NCBI GenBank assembly: GCA_002737595.1 | Contig: NSHZ01000001.1 | Coordinates: forward strand, 58,733-122,732 | From: Actinomycetota bacterium | Lineage (GTDB): Bacteria; Actinomycetota; Actinomycetes; Nanopelagicales; Nanopelagicaceae | Direction of reading: 5' to 3' | DNA length: 64,000 nucleotides | Part shown: in pieces, positions 48,291-56,263 of the stretch | Numbering within the stretch: position 1 is the stretch's first letter | Layout: each line of letters opens with the position of its first letter | Translations under genes and position numbers: made by a program | The notes under the pieces: generated by a model | What the model was told of the DNA's origin: nothing | What the model saw: only the letters and a program-made list of their open reading frames with translations | Databases searched by the model: none

Positions 48291-48791
48291 CTATGCGCGC
48301 GGAAGAGTAGCCCAGAGGTGCGGTTGCAACTCATGCTCCGGTGTTCCCATGTCGTAAGCAAAGAAGAGTTCGCCTTCGACGAGCCCATAAAGACGATGTC
48401 CTTCGGTGAGAGTTTTCGCACTCGGCGCCGAGTAGGCATGATCCATGGCCAACTGAATCTTCGCCCCGTCATAGCGACCCACCCAGCCTTCAGAGATGCC
48501 TGTGGCATGAGCGAGCACTACTTCCAAAGTGTTATTGGGCTTGGGACGCCAAAATCCTGTTTCACTTCCGGCTGGCCGGAGAATTTCACCATCTGCATCC
48601 ACGATCCAGGCCCGTGAGTAGTACGTCAGGAAGGGTCTGGTGTCATGGCCAAAGACCACCTCTTGGGCGAACTCGAAGGGCGCTATGCCCGGGTACTCCC
48701 CATGGCCACGACCACGCCAAGTTCCAAGAAGCCACGAAAGCGGGAGGAGGTCTGGATGCAGGTCTGTTGGAATCTCGAATGCCACGTACAT
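48291..48791 (-). CDS. Nitrobindin / peroxynitrite isomerase family
   Basis: A 166-residue heme beta-barrel protein (FABP-like, THAP4/nitrobindin). The GxWxGxG signature appears as LLGTWRGRGHGEYP, and the heme-ligand His is in LQPHLWATL at the C-terminus. Family members bind NO and isomerise peroxynitrite to nitrate. It is divergent from the DsrE gene over 26 bp and first in the operon with asparaginase. Confidence 0.88.
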   Translation of the reverse strand: MYVAFEIPTDLHPDLLPLSWLLGTWRGRGHGEYPGIAPFEFAQEVVFGHDTRPFLTYYSRAWIVDADGEILRPAGSETGFWRPKPNNTLEVVLAHATGISEGWVGRYDGAKIQLAMDHAYSAPSAKTLTEGHRLYGLVEGELFFAYDMGTPEHELQPHLWATLPRA

Positions 48792-48805
48792 AGCCTAGAG
48801 GGTCG

Positions 48806-48811
48806 TAGAGT
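48806..48811 (+). promoter_or_regulatory. -10 box for leaderless DsrE-heliorhodopsin mRNA
   Basis: TAGAGT, GCACTC, ATG 48818. The heliorhodopsin gene follows 25 bp after the DsrE stop without an obvious promoter of its own. Confidence 0.5.
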
Positions 48812-48817
48812 GCACTC

Positions 48818-49171
48818 ATGGCGACACTTGTTTTGAAATTGACCACGGTCGAACCCGAGAAGATGTCACAGGCTCTCAACGTGTGCGCCACCGCCTTAGC
48901 TAGTGGTGCAGGCGTCTCTCTCTGGCTCACTGGTGATGCGGTTCGCCTAGCAACACCAGGATTTGCGGCGGGAATTGAATTAGAGCAGAGCGCTCCTTTT
49001 GATCAATTGATCGATGCGGTAAGAATCGGGGGACGACTCACCGCCTGCACCCAATGCTTAGGAAGACGCAATCTCACGCAAGAAGATCTCCTTCCCGGAG
49101 TTGAGATCCGGGGCGCAAGCGGCTTCGTTGAAGAGATACTTCAACCTGCCGTTCAGGCATTAGTCTACTAA
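48818..49171 (+). CDS. DsrE-family protein
   Basis: A 117-residue alpha/beta protein. VCATALASGAGVSLWLTGDAV and a cysteine pair region (LTACTQCLGRRNL) fit the DsrE/DsrF-like sulfur-relay fold; Cys is at the position used for persulfide transfer in relatives. A close homologue usually neighbours nitrobindin in Actinobacteria. The exact sulfur acceptor is unknown. It is probably co-transcribed with the heliorhodopsin gene. Confidence 0.8.
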   Translation: MATLVLKLTTVEPEKMSQALNVCATALASGAGVSLWLTGDAVRLATPGFAAGIELEQSAPFDQLIDAVRIGGRLTACTQCLGRRNLTQEDLLPGVEIRGASGFVEEILQPAVQALVY

Positions 49172-49196
49172 ACAAAGAGATAACTCAACGGAAAGA

Positions 49197-49964
49197 GTGG
49201 GTATGGTAAAGGAATTGAGCGCATCGCGCCTTCGTCGGTTTAACCTCATCGCAGGGCTTTTCCATCTCCTGCAAATGATTGCCGTCATTGCACTCGCAAG
49301 CGATTTCTCGTTGCCTGTGAACGCGACGTACATGTCGGGACCTCCTGGATCTACCTTTGCTGCGCCAATCCCTATATTTAGTGTGCTAATAGGGCCGGCA
49401 GTTGCTCTCTTCTTAGGGATTTCAGCGGTTGCACACTTCATCGTTGCTAGTCCGCAATTCTTCCCACGTTATGCGGCTGGGTTGGCAGCTAAGCGAAATA
49501 ACTTCCGCTGGATTGAGTACTCCGTTAGCTCATCTGTGATGATCGTTTTAATTTCGCAGATCTGCGGTATTACCGATGTCACAGCCCTCTTGGCAATCTT
49601 CGGAGTGAATGCGTCCATGATTCTCTTTGGATGGTTGCAAGAAAAGTATGCGCAGCCCGGTAATGGTGAGTGGCTCCCCTTTATCTTCGGATGCATCACC
49701 GGGATAGTTCCATGGATTGCGGTCGCGCTATATGTCATCGCCCCTGGTTCCTCAAGCGATGTTTCGGCTCCTGGTTTTGTTTACGGAATTGTGATCTCAC
49801 TCTTTGCGTTCTTCAACTCGTTTGCCGCCGTGCAACTACTGCAATATCGCGGTCGCGGAAAGTGGAGCAACTACCTACGCGGGGAACGCGTTTACATCGT
49901 GTTGAGCTTAGTTGCTAAGTCGGCACTTGCCTGGCAAATATTTGGTGGAACTCTTATTCCTTAG
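49197..49964 (+). CDS. Heliorhodopsin
   Basis: A 255-residue seven-helix retinal protein. RWIEYSVSSSVMIVLI contains the counterion glutamate at residue 107 and LSLVAKSALAWQIF the Schiff-base lysine at residue 241, the same numbers as in HeR-48C12 when GTG 49197 is the start (ATG 49203 is the alternative). GPPGSTFAAPI, GVNASMILFGWLQEKY and GKWSNYLRGER are heliorhodopsin signatures. Heliorhodopsins face the membrane opposite to type I rhodopsins and do not pump ions; signalling is suspected. The 3' end overlaps the bicupin gene by 11 bp. Confidence 0.96.
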   Translation: MGMVKELSASRLRRFNLIAGLFHLLQMIAVIALASDFSLPVNATYMSGPPGSTFAAPIPIFSVLIGPAVALFLGISAVAHFIVASPQFFPRYAAGLAAKRNNFRWIEYSVSSSVMIVLISQICGITDVTALLAIFGVNASMILFGWLQEKYAQPGNGEWLPFIFGCITGIVPWIAVALYVIAPGSSSDVSAPGFVYGIVISLFAFFNSFAAVQLLQYRGRGKWSNYLRGERVYIVLSLVAKSALAWQIFGGTLIP

Positions 49965-50796
49965 AGTCTCCGCTGATCTTTGCAAAGATCAGGGCGCCCG
50001 CTTCGGTGGCAATACCTTGATGAGCTTCACCCTTCGACGTCTCAAACCAGGTCTCCGACTCCATGAATTCTTCGGATACCACTAATTCCCCATCGAGAAT
50101 GAATGCTCGAAAACCTGCTCCCCAGTTACCGACTGGTAAACGGTAACCCTTTGGGAACTTCAGCAAAGCGCTCATCGCAAGCGTCTGAGGATTTATTGAA
50201 AGTATCTTTATTGAAAGAGCACCCAAGCTAAATCCGTTCAACTCGGCATACTTAACATTGAATTCTTCGGAAGTAAGCCAAGAAAGAGTTTCGGTATCTA
50301 CTTTAACCCAACCTCGTGGCCCAAGTGCAGACGCATAATCATCTGTCAAAGCGTTAGTACCAGCTAATTCTGTGGGTCTAATTACCCGCGATGCAGCACC
50401 GCTTCCCTCAGATTCATCTTCGCCGTGCGAGAAAAGTAAAGCCTTAAATCCAGTGACGCTGGTAGCCGCATGAATAAAACCAGGAGGACGCCAAAAGTAA
50501 TGCTTACTATAGAAAGTTTGCTCACCGCTTAAAGTGCAATCGCCAGATATGAAAAAACACTCCTCCACACTGTCGTGATAGGCGTCTGTAAGGTCTGCAA
50601 ATTCCGGTTGTAAGTCGACAAAATCTCCACGAAAAGTTGTGGTGGGGTCGATCGATAGATTCTTCTGAAGGTACTTGGAATATGCAGCCTCCAACTGATC
50701 TGCGGGACCCAAATTCTCTTTATAGTTATCTGGCATCATGGAGATGACGTCCCAACCATTTTGCCATTCCATCTCTCGCGTGCGAACTATCTTCAT
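49954..50796 (-). CDS. Cupin-domain protein (bicupin, DUF4437-like)
   Basis: A 280-residue beta-rich protein with two cupin-like halves: HDSVEECFFISGDCTLSG then YFWRPPGFIHAATS in the first (His/Glu metal ligands), and LLKFPKGYRLPVGNWGAGFRAFILDGELVV in pattern in the second. It could bind a metal and act as a dioxygenase, isomerase or sensor. It is downstream of an amidase gene on the same strand and convergent with heliorhodopsin. Confidence 0.7.
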   Translation of the reverse strand: MKIVRTREMEWQNGWDVISMMPDNYKENLGPADQLEAAYSKYLQKNLSIDPTTTFRGDFVDLQPEFADLTDAYHDSVEECFFISGDCTLSGEQTFYSKHYFWRPPGFIHAATSVTGFKALLFSHGEDESEGSGAASRVIRPTELAGTNALTDDYASALGPRGWVKVDTETLSWLTSEEFNVKYAELNGFSLGALSIKILSINPQTLAMSALLKFPKGYRLPVGNWGAGFRAFILDGELVVSEEFMESETWFETSKGEAHQGIATEAGALIFAKISGDSKE

Positions 50797-50827
50797 TGAA
50801 TCTCCATTTCACTACTGATAAGAACTC

Positions 50828-52372
50828 TTAGAAATTAGGTTTTCTTTTGTGCCAATCTGTTGCACTTTCGAATAATTGCATAAGTTTCAAGATTTGTGCC
50901 TCGTTAAATGGCGAAGACACAATCGAAAGCCCGATCGGTAAACCAAAACGATCAAAACCACATGGCTGACTACTCGCTGGCACTCCTGCCAAAGCAAAAG
51001 GCAAATTATTTCGTAAGTGCGCCTGGGCGAGAGTGAGTTCTCCCTCTCCCACTGGTACAAGTTCGTTTGTCAAAGTACCAAATTTTGCCGGAGAGCAAGG
51101 AAGAGTAGGAACCACGATCGCATCTACTTGATGGAACAAGTCAGTAATAGCCTCTGCAATAAGTCGTTGGACGCGTAGTGCACGTATATACAGAGTCGCC
51201 GGAATTTCCTGCGCTAGCTCAAGAAAATTAAGTGTATCCGGGTCGAATAGTTGTGGAGATGCATCAATTCTCTTCCGGTGATAATCCGCGGACTCCGCAA
51301 GGAAGATAGTCATGCCGATCGGAGTTGTGATGTCTACATAAGGAACTTCAATTTCGATGATCTGGGCTCCGGCCTCACGAAAAATATCTATAGCATTTTC
51401 CACTGCAGTGAGAATCTCTGGTTCCGCGGGTTCATACATACTGCGCGGAATTCCGATTCGCGTTCCGCGCAGATTCTCTATACTTAAGTCACCAAAGTTT
51501 GGCACCAGCATCGAGCTTGCGCATGGATCATGGGCATCATGACCACTCATCGCATAGAGCCCAGCGGCAACATCGCTCACAGTGCGGCCGATGGGACCCA
51601 CCGTATCCATTGCCCAGGTAAGGGGCCGCACTCCCGTTCTTGAAACACGTCCCATCGTGGGACGGATGCCCGTTACCCCACAGATACTTGACGGAATGCG
51701 AATGGATCCGACGCTATCTGTGCCCACCGTAAGTCGAATCTGCCCACTTGCAACAGCGGCCGCTGATCCGCCCGATGATCCTCCAGGAATTCGCTCGTGT
51801 GACCACGGGTTCTTTGTCGGTGGTGTGGTTCCCCCTAATGCATACTCATGAGTATTTGTCTTCCCAACAATGATCGCACCGGCAGCCCGCAGTTTTCTTA
51901 CAGCACCTGCATCATGTTGCGGAAAGAATCCTTCTTGATGTTTGGATCCAGCACTTGTCGGCATGCCCAAGACATCAACGATATCTTTTACGCCGATAGG
52001 AATTCCGTGCAATGGGCCTAGCGGCACTCCCGCCAATCTCTTTTGATCCGCTTCCTGCGCTGCTTTAATCGCTTCATCATGCGAAATATGCGTCCAGGCC
52101 CGAATGCGTGGATCAATCTCATCAATTTTTTGCAAAGTCGCGTTTACTAAATCAACTGCGCTGATTTCGTTTCGAATTTGCCGATCTACTAGCTCTAAGA
52201 CAGATCCTTCGGGATGAGATGGTTTAAATCCCTCGCCGGCTTGAGCGCTGGTAGTTGCCCATGGCCATGAGATAGGAAGAGTTTCACCTAAGTCTTCCGT
52301 AAGGATCGATTCGAGATCTAGTGCAAGTGAACGGGCAAATTCAAGAGCACTATCTGGATTCTCGTTTGTCAT
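50828..52372 (-). CDS. Amidase (amidase signature family)
   Basis: A 514-residue amidase with the Ser-cisSer-Lys triad visible: Lys in GVKDIVD, cis-Ser in IPGGSSGGSAAAVASG and nucleophile Ser in VGTDSVGSIRIPSS. It resembles GatA but lacks GatB/GatC neighbours, so it is probably a free-standing amide hydrolase. It lies between the ygfZ gene (14 bp upstream) and the bicupin gene (31 bp downstream) on the same strand, suggesting an operon. Confidence 0.88.
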   Translation of the reverse strand: MTNENPDSALEFARSLALDLESILTEDLGETLPISWPWATTSAQAGEGFKPSHPEGSVLELVDRQIRNEISAVDLVNATLQKIDEIDPRIRAWTHISHDEAIKAAQEADQKRLAGVPLGPLHGIPIGVKDIVDVLGMPTSAGSKHQEGFFPQHDAGAVRKLRAAGAIIVGKTNTHEYALGGTTPPTKNPWSHERIPGGSSGGSAAAVASGQIRLTVGTDSVGSIRIPSSICGVTGIRPTMGRVSRTGVRPLTWAMDTVGPIGRTVSDVAAGLYAMSGHDAHDPCASSMLVPNFGDLSIENLRGTRIGIPRSMYEPAEPEILTAVENAIDIFREAGAQIIEIEVPYVDITTPIGMTIFLAESADYHRKRIDASPQLFDPDTLNFLELAQEIPATLYIRALRVQRLIAEAITDLFHQVDAIVVPTLPCSPAKFGTLTNELVPVGEGELTLAQAHLRNNLPFALAGVPASSQPCGFDRFGLPIGLSIVSSPFNEAQILKLMQLFESATDWHKRKPNF

Positions 52373-52386
52373 AGAAATGATGTCCG

Positions 52387-53316
52387 TTAAGAGAGCTTCA
52401 GCTCTTGGGCAGCTGGGATATCTCCAGCCAGTAATAGCGCATCCTCTGGAATATTTCGCTTAATAACCGCGAGCGCAATCGGTCCTAACTCGTGATGTAA
52501 CGCTGATGAACCAACAAAGCCGACCTGCTTATCTTGATACATCACCGGCGTGCAATGCGGCGGAAGCGAGACGACACTTCCATCAAGATGTAACTGCACA
52601 AGACGCCGTGGAGGTTTTCCCAGGTTGAAGGTACGGGCCACTGTTTCTTGACCTCGATAACAACCCTTGTTCATGTGCACCGCACTATTGAGCCAGTTCA
52701 CTTCGTTGGGAATAGTCTTGTGATCAGTCTCAAATTTAAGGCGCGGGCGTCCGGCCGCGATGCGCTCTGCCTCTATCGCCCACATGCCTACTTCAACTGA
52801 ATCAACAGGCAATTCTATTTCTTCGTCACGCTTCACAATTCGAAAAGGGCCGCCGAGTAAATCAGGAAGTCCAGGAATTCGAAGACATTTGTATTCACTA
52901 CCCACATGCGCGACCTCGACGCGCAGCATGAACTTCATCGACTCTAAGTAGTTGACGAGCTCATCCACGGTTTCTGGTTCTACATGCATCCACGTGGTCA
53001 CGCCATCATCTACAAGCAGTAAGTGATGTTCTACGTGTCCGTGTGGGCTAAGAATCAGCGCCTGTGTCCATTGATGAGGAGCAAGTCTCTCGAGATCTTG
53101 CGTAGTGAGTGAGTGCAACCATGTGAGTCGATCTATCCCACTCACGGTGATGATGGGTCGGTGACCTAGATCAGCCCAACCACGCCCTTCATAAAGCGCG
53201 CGTTGCTCTTGCACAAATGACCCAGAGTGCCAGAGCGCGCCTTGATCAGGACCACTTTCAACGAGCACGCGGCTACTCACTTCACTCGTTACTTCACGTA
53301 TTACTTCACTTGGCAT
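52387..53316 (-). CDS. ygfZ: Folate-binding YgfZ/GcvT-domain protein
   Basis: A protein of about 309 residues of the YgfZ family, which binds folate and helps iron-sulfur cluster assembly or repair. The diagnostic NKGCYRGQETVARTFNLGK lies near residue 215. ATG 53316 overlaps the Fur-family gene by 16 bp. The first residues are a tetrapeptide repeat (SEVI, REVT, SEVS) encoded by a 12-bp DNA repeat, so the true start may be further inside, for example at a GTG in the repeat. Confidence 0.88.
   Translation of the reverse strand: MPSEVIREVTSEVSSRVLVESGPDQGALWHSGSFVQEQRALYEGRGWADLGHRPIITVSGIDRLTWLHSLTTQDLERLAPHQWTQALILSPHGHVEHHLLLVDDGVTTWMHVEPETVDELVNYLESMKFMLRVEVAHVGSEYKCLRIPGLPDLLGGPFRIVKRDEEIELPVDSVEVGMWAIEAERIAAGRPRLKFETDHKTIPNEVNWLNSAVHMNKGCYRGQETVARTFNLGKPPRRLVQLHLDGSVVSLPPHCTPVMYQDKQVGFVGSSALHHELGPIALAVIKRNIPEDALLLAGDIPAAQELKLS
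53279..53309. repeat. Three 12-bp-period repeats of ACTTCAC
   Basis: ACTTCAC occurs at 53279, 53291 and 53303 with 5-bp spacers. The array spans the end of the Fur-family gene and the start of ygfZ. It could be a minisatellite expansion or a regulator-binding iteron. Confidence 0.6.
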
Positions 53317-53708
53317 GCGGCACACGTTCCATAAATAGCGAAGTGAGTTACATCCGTTGCAAACCCACGCTTCTTTAGAATCAGGTCAACAAAATCTTTG
53401 GCATCTTCTAGCTCGGACTCATCAACTTTTCCGCAGTCGCCACAGACCAAGTGCAGGTGCGTAATTTCGTCGGCCGCGTGATAAGTGGCGCCACCATGTC
53501 CCAAATGCGTATGGATGATGAATCCCGCAGTTTCTAACGTCTCTAGGTTTCGATAGACCGTAGAAAGGTTGATACCAGCGTGCATTTGGCGCACCGTTTG
53601 GGCAATCTCTTCGGGAGTGGCATGCCCTAATTCGCGAACAGCGTCTAACACCAACTGGCGTTGAGGGGTCAGGCGTAAGCCACGAGCGCGAATCTCATCG
53701 TCAGGCAT
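53301..53708 (-). CDS. Fur-family metalloregulator
   Basis: A 135-residue Fur-superfamily repressor. The winged helix includes RLTPQRQLVLDAVRE and INLSTVYRNLETLETAGFI; metal ligands are in HLHLVCGDCGKV, and two CxxC pairs (CGDC, CAAC) form a structural zinc site. Both Zur and Fur fit; the CxxC pairs and HLHLVC pattern resemble actinobacterial Zur/FurB. It lies 15 bp after the DUF1416 gene, extending the sulfur operon. Confidence 0.88.
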   Translation of the reverse strand: MPDDEIRARGLRLTPQRQLVLDAVRELGHATPEEIAQTVRQMHAGINLSTVYRNLETLETAGFIIHTHLGHGGATYHAADEITHLHLVCGDCGKVDESELEDAKDFVDLILKKRGFATDVTHFAIYGTCAACQVK

Positions 53709-53723
53709 ACGCGCATTCTACGG

Positions 53724-54029
53724 TCAGGAAGCTATTTCAAGTACGAGATCTACCGGCTCACCGATGCGCAGGGAGAATTTCGCTTCACAGGTGGCTCCGG
53801 CCGTGAGGAGTCGAACGCTCCACTGCCCTGGCGAGGCAAAGAACCGGAATTGCCCCTCTCTCGATGTCGGTACCTCGGCGGTGAAATCACCCTGAGCATC
53901 CAGTAAACGCACATACCCCCGGCTCACTGGCGCACCGCCTATAAGTGCAATGCCCTGAACTATCGCACTCTTCGATACATCGATCCCATCAAGAGAAGGA
54001 CCTCCAGCTTTTGCCCCGCACGTGATCAC
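53724..54029 (-). CDS. DUF1416 family protein
   Basis: A 101-residue beta-sandwich protein. TCGAKAGGPSLDGIDVSK at the start and GYVRLLDAQGDFTAEVPTS are diagnostic of DUF1416. GTG 54029 overlaps the sulfurtransferase stop (GTGA), so longer frames upstream are spurious. The DUF4395-sulfurtransferase-DUF1416 trio is conserved in Actinobacteria. Its role, probably in sulfur metabolism, is not established. Confidence 0.88.
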   Translation of the reverse strand: MITCGAKAGGPSLDGIDVSKSAIVQGIALIGGAPVSRGYVRLLDAQGDFTAEVPTSREGQFRFFASPGQWSVRLLTAGATCEAKFSLRIGEPVDLVLEIAS

Positions 54030-54859
54030 GCGCCCAGCTCCACAGGTACGCCGACGAGTGAGCCGTATTCTGTCCAAGAACCGTCGTAATTCTTCACGTT
54101 CTTCATCCCAAGAAGTTCGTGAAGCACAAACCACGTATGCGAGGACCGCTCGCCAATACGGCAGTAAGCAATGGTGTCGGTTGCCAAATTCACTCCCGCT
54201 CCCTTGTAAAGCTCTGCAAGATCAGCATCGCTCTTGAAGGTGCCATCCTCGTTAGCACTCTTCGCCCAAGGAATATTCTTAGCACTCGGAATATGGCCGC
54301 GCACTTGGCCCTGTTCCTGTGGCAGGTGGGCTGGCGCCGCTAACTCTCCGCTGAACTCTTGTGGAGATCGCACATCAACCAGATTTAACTTACCGATAGC
54401 GGCAAGGACTTCGTCACGGAATGCGCGAAGTGAGTGATCTTGTTCGGTAGCCACATACTTACTCGCAGGGCGAGTAGAAACATCTGTCGTCAGCTCGCGT
54501 GATTCAAGCTCCCAAATTTTGCGCCCGCCATCCAGCAGGCGAACATCCTTATGGCCATAGAGCTTGAAGTACCAGTAGGCGTAAGCGGCAAACCAATTGT
54601 TATTGCCGCCGTAAAGAATCACAGTGTCATCGTTGGCAATACCACGATCCGAAAGCAACTTCTCGAAGTCAGATTTAGAAACAATGTCTCGGCGAACTTT
54701 GTCCTGCAAGTCATCGCGCCAGTGCAATTTTACAGCCCCCGCAATGTGGCCATTCTCGTAGGCATCAGTATCTTCATCAACCTCAACTAGTACGACTCCA
54801 GAGGTCGAGAGATTTAGTGACACCCAATCTGAATTAACTAACGATGTTTCCCTTGACAT
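54026..54859 (-). CDS. sseA: Thiosulfate sulfurtransferase (rhodanese)
   Basis: A 277-residue tandem-rhodanese enzyme (CysA/SseA type). The inactive N-terminal domain contains DAYENGHIAGA; the C-terminal domain has the active-site loop CRIGERSSHTW with the persulfide cysteine near residue 233. It transfers sulfane sulfur from thiosulfate to cyanide or thiols. The start ATG directly follows the DUF4395 stop. Expression is probably under the cysteine leader peptide. Confidence 0.94.
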   Translation of the reverse strand: MSRETSLVNSDWVSLNLSTSGVVLVEVDEDTDAYENGHIAGAVKLHWRDDLQDKVRRDIVSKSDFEKLLSDRGIANDDTVILYGGNNNWFAAYAYWYFKLYGHKDVRLLDGGRKIWELESRELTTDVSTRPASKYVATEQDHSLRAFRDEVLAAIGKLNLVDVRSPQEFSGELAAPAHLPQEQGQVRGHIPSAKNIPWAKSANEDGTFKSDADLAELYKGAGVNLATDTIAYCRIGERSSHTWFVLHELLGMKNVKNYDGSWTEYGSLVGVPVELGA

Positions 54860-55288
54860 TTAAGCCTCCACTTTTTCTTTAGTGCGCGAGAATCGCTTGA
54901 TGATCAAATACATTTCGCAACCTAAACAGAGTCCAAAGATCGCGTTGAGAAAGGATGCTGCTAGCGCAAATCCAGTGGCTACATAGAAGAGCGGCGCGAT
55001 ACCACTAAATCCTCCAACGAGACCTACCAGACAAAAAAACAAACCTACGGCCTGCGCAAATTGTGGTGCGCGACTATCTTCTCGCTCTTTGGTGGGAGAG
55101 ATCCGAGGCTTCACAACTTTCGCAAAGAAGATTCCATAAGGTGAACGATGTGGTCCGCGAGATGCACCGAGTGCAAATACCACCGTCTGAAGAGCCAGTA
55201 CCCATACGGATCCAGTAAAGAATGCGATTGCTAATACTGCCAGGGTGAGGGCCGCTCCGAAACGTGGACCGCGGATATCGATTTCCAT
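54860..55288 (-). CDS. DUF4395 membrane protein
   Basis: A 142-residue protein with about four hydrophobic segments (10-45, 80-100, 102-122). IDIRGPRFGAALTLAVL and FGLCLGCEMYL are the family signatures; the two cysteines suggest redox or sulfur handling in the membrane. AAAGG lies 8 nt before the ATG. It is first structural gene of the sulfurtransferase operon, 62 bp downstream of the leader peptide. Confidence 0.9.
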   Translation of the reverse strand: MEIDIRGPRFGAALTLAVLAIAFFTGSVWVLALQTVVFALGASRGPHRSPYGIFFAKVVKPRISPTKEREDSRAPQFAQAVGLFFCLVGLVGGFSGIAPLFYVATGFALAASFLNAIFGLCLGCEMYLIIKRFSRTKEKVEA

Positions 55289-55350
55289 CTTTTGTTACCT
55301 TTCATCGCTGGCGTGGGCAGAATTAATTGCAATTACTTGCGTTGAATTAA

Positions 55351-55425
55351 TTAGGCACAACAGCGCGAGCTGGTAAGACGGCAGAAATCAATAGTCCGCC
55401 TCTTGGTCAACTCGTTGGTAAACAT
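55351..55425 (-). CDS. Cysteine-rich leader peptide (attenuator)
   Basis: A 24-residue frame: MFTNELTKRR, then TIDFCRL, then TSSRCCA and stop. The LTxRRxIDxxR core and Cys near the end match the short 'putative leader peptide' family of Actinobacteria, and mycobacteria have polycysteine leaderless peptides upstream of this same DUF4395-sulfurtransferase-DUF1416 operon that derepress it when cysteine is scarce. Cys codons are at positions 15, 22 and 23. A TACCAT box 6 nt before the ATG gives a leaderless start. The 62-nt stretch to DUF4395 contains two AATTAATT copies around AATTGC and could fold; the exact switch is not resolved. Confidence 0.75.
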   Translation of the reverse strand: MFTNELTKRRTIDFCRLTSSRCCA

Positions 55426-55431
55426 AAGTAA

Positions 55432-55437
55432 ATGGTA
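55432..55437 (-). promoter_or_regulatory. -10 box for the leader peptide / sulfur operon
   Basis: Minus-strand TACCAT, TTACTT, ATG 55425, with TTAGCG 18 bp further upstream as a weak -35. It lies in the gap after the thioredoxin-like gene. Confidence 0.5.
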
Positions 55438-55509
55438 AAGCCATGTATAGAGATCCGCTAATTGCAAACCCTTCGCACTTTCAACTCATACGCAGCAAGC
55501 CGCGCTGAT

Positions 55510-55932
55510 TTATCGAAGGGAAGCAACCACCCGTTCGATGTCGTCTCGCTTAGGAGCACCAGAGGCCCGACCGACTTCCACACCATTCCGATCGAGAATG
55601 ATGGTGGTGGGCGTGGAGAGAATGTGTAGGCGCCTGACTAACTCGAGATGAGCTTCTGCGTCTATGTCGTGATGAATAAAGCCTGGGTTGGCAGCTGCCA
55701 CGCCTTCAAGCAGGAGTCGGGTCGCTCGACAGGGAGTGCAAAAGGCCGAAGAGAATTGAATGAAGCTGCCCCGACTCCCTAACTCCACAGTGAGTGGCGA
55801 GAGATCTAGTGCGCTGGGCGCACGATCTCGCGCGAGGGACTTGGCCAGATGGACTCGTCCGCGTTTTGCCCGATAGACAAAGCCAAAGACCAGGGAAGCT
55901 ATTAGCAGGAGACCTAGACCCCAAGCTCCCAT
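55510..55932 (-). CDS. Membrane-anchored thioredoxin-like protein
   Basis: A 140-residue protein. ATG 55932 lies one base after the MoaD-like stop (TGAGATG). An N-terminal membrane helix (about 4-22) is followed by a thioredoxin fold with a CTPC active site (FCTPCRAT) and the cis-Pro turn ILSTPTTI. It is probably a thiol-disulfide oxidoreductase. The longer upstream frame lies inside the MoaD-like gene and is rejected. Confidence 0.85.
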   Translation of the reverse strand: MGAWGLGLLLIASLVFGFVYRAKRGRVHLAKSLARDRAPSALDLSPLTVELGSRGSFIQFSSAFCTPCRATRLLLEGVAAANPGFIHHDIDAEAHLELVRRLHILSTPTTIILDRNGVEVGRASGAPKRDDIERVVASLR

Positions 55933-55933
55933 C

Positions 55934-56209
55934 TCAACCCCCCGCAAAGGGTGGAAGGATTTCAAGGGTGCTTCCCGGAAGTAAGGGTCTATCCAGGTCA
56001 TGAAGGAACCCACCATCAAGGAGCAAGCTTGAATTGGCAGCGATGGAATAGAAGGACTCCCCAAGCTCACCGCGTAGTTGGGTGAGGATTTGCCGGGCGC
56101 TGCCAGGGGCGACCACCATTTCGCTGCGACCTGCGGCGCTCTTGGCGCCAGCCCAAAACCGCACTTGGACGCCCTCAATCTGGGTTCCGATTGGGAGAGC
56201 TGAACTCAT
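55934..56209 (-). CDS. MoaD/ThiS-family sulfur-carrier-like protein
   Basis: A 91-residue beta-grasp protein ending PPFAGG. The C-terminal Gly-Gly is the feature adenylated and thiocarboxylated in sulfur carriers; VRFWAGAKSAAG and PGSTLEILPPFAGG fit MoaD. No other molybdopterin genes are nearby, so a dedicated sulfur carrier role alongside the sulfurtransferase operon is possible. AGGAGGAG precedes the ATG by about 10 nt. Confidence 0.8.
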   Translation of the reverse strand: MSSALPIGTQIEGVQVRFWAGAKSAAGRSEMVVAPGSARQILTQLRGELGESFYSIAANSSLLLDGGFLHDLDRPLLPGSTLEILPPFAGG

Positions 56210-56263
56210 GCCCGGTATTCTCCTCCTAATTGAACGTATTGCGTAACGAGCGGAGGTGAGCAG

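Noticed and set aside
54030..54134. Upstream extension of the DUF1416 frame
   Set aside because: It lies wholly inside the sulfurtransferase gene; GTG 54029 overlaps that gene's stop and matches the family N-terminus.
55933..56178. N-terminal extension of the thioredoxin-like frame
   Set aside because: It lies inside the MoaD-like gene in another frame; the ATG after the MoaD stop gives a standard membrane anchor.
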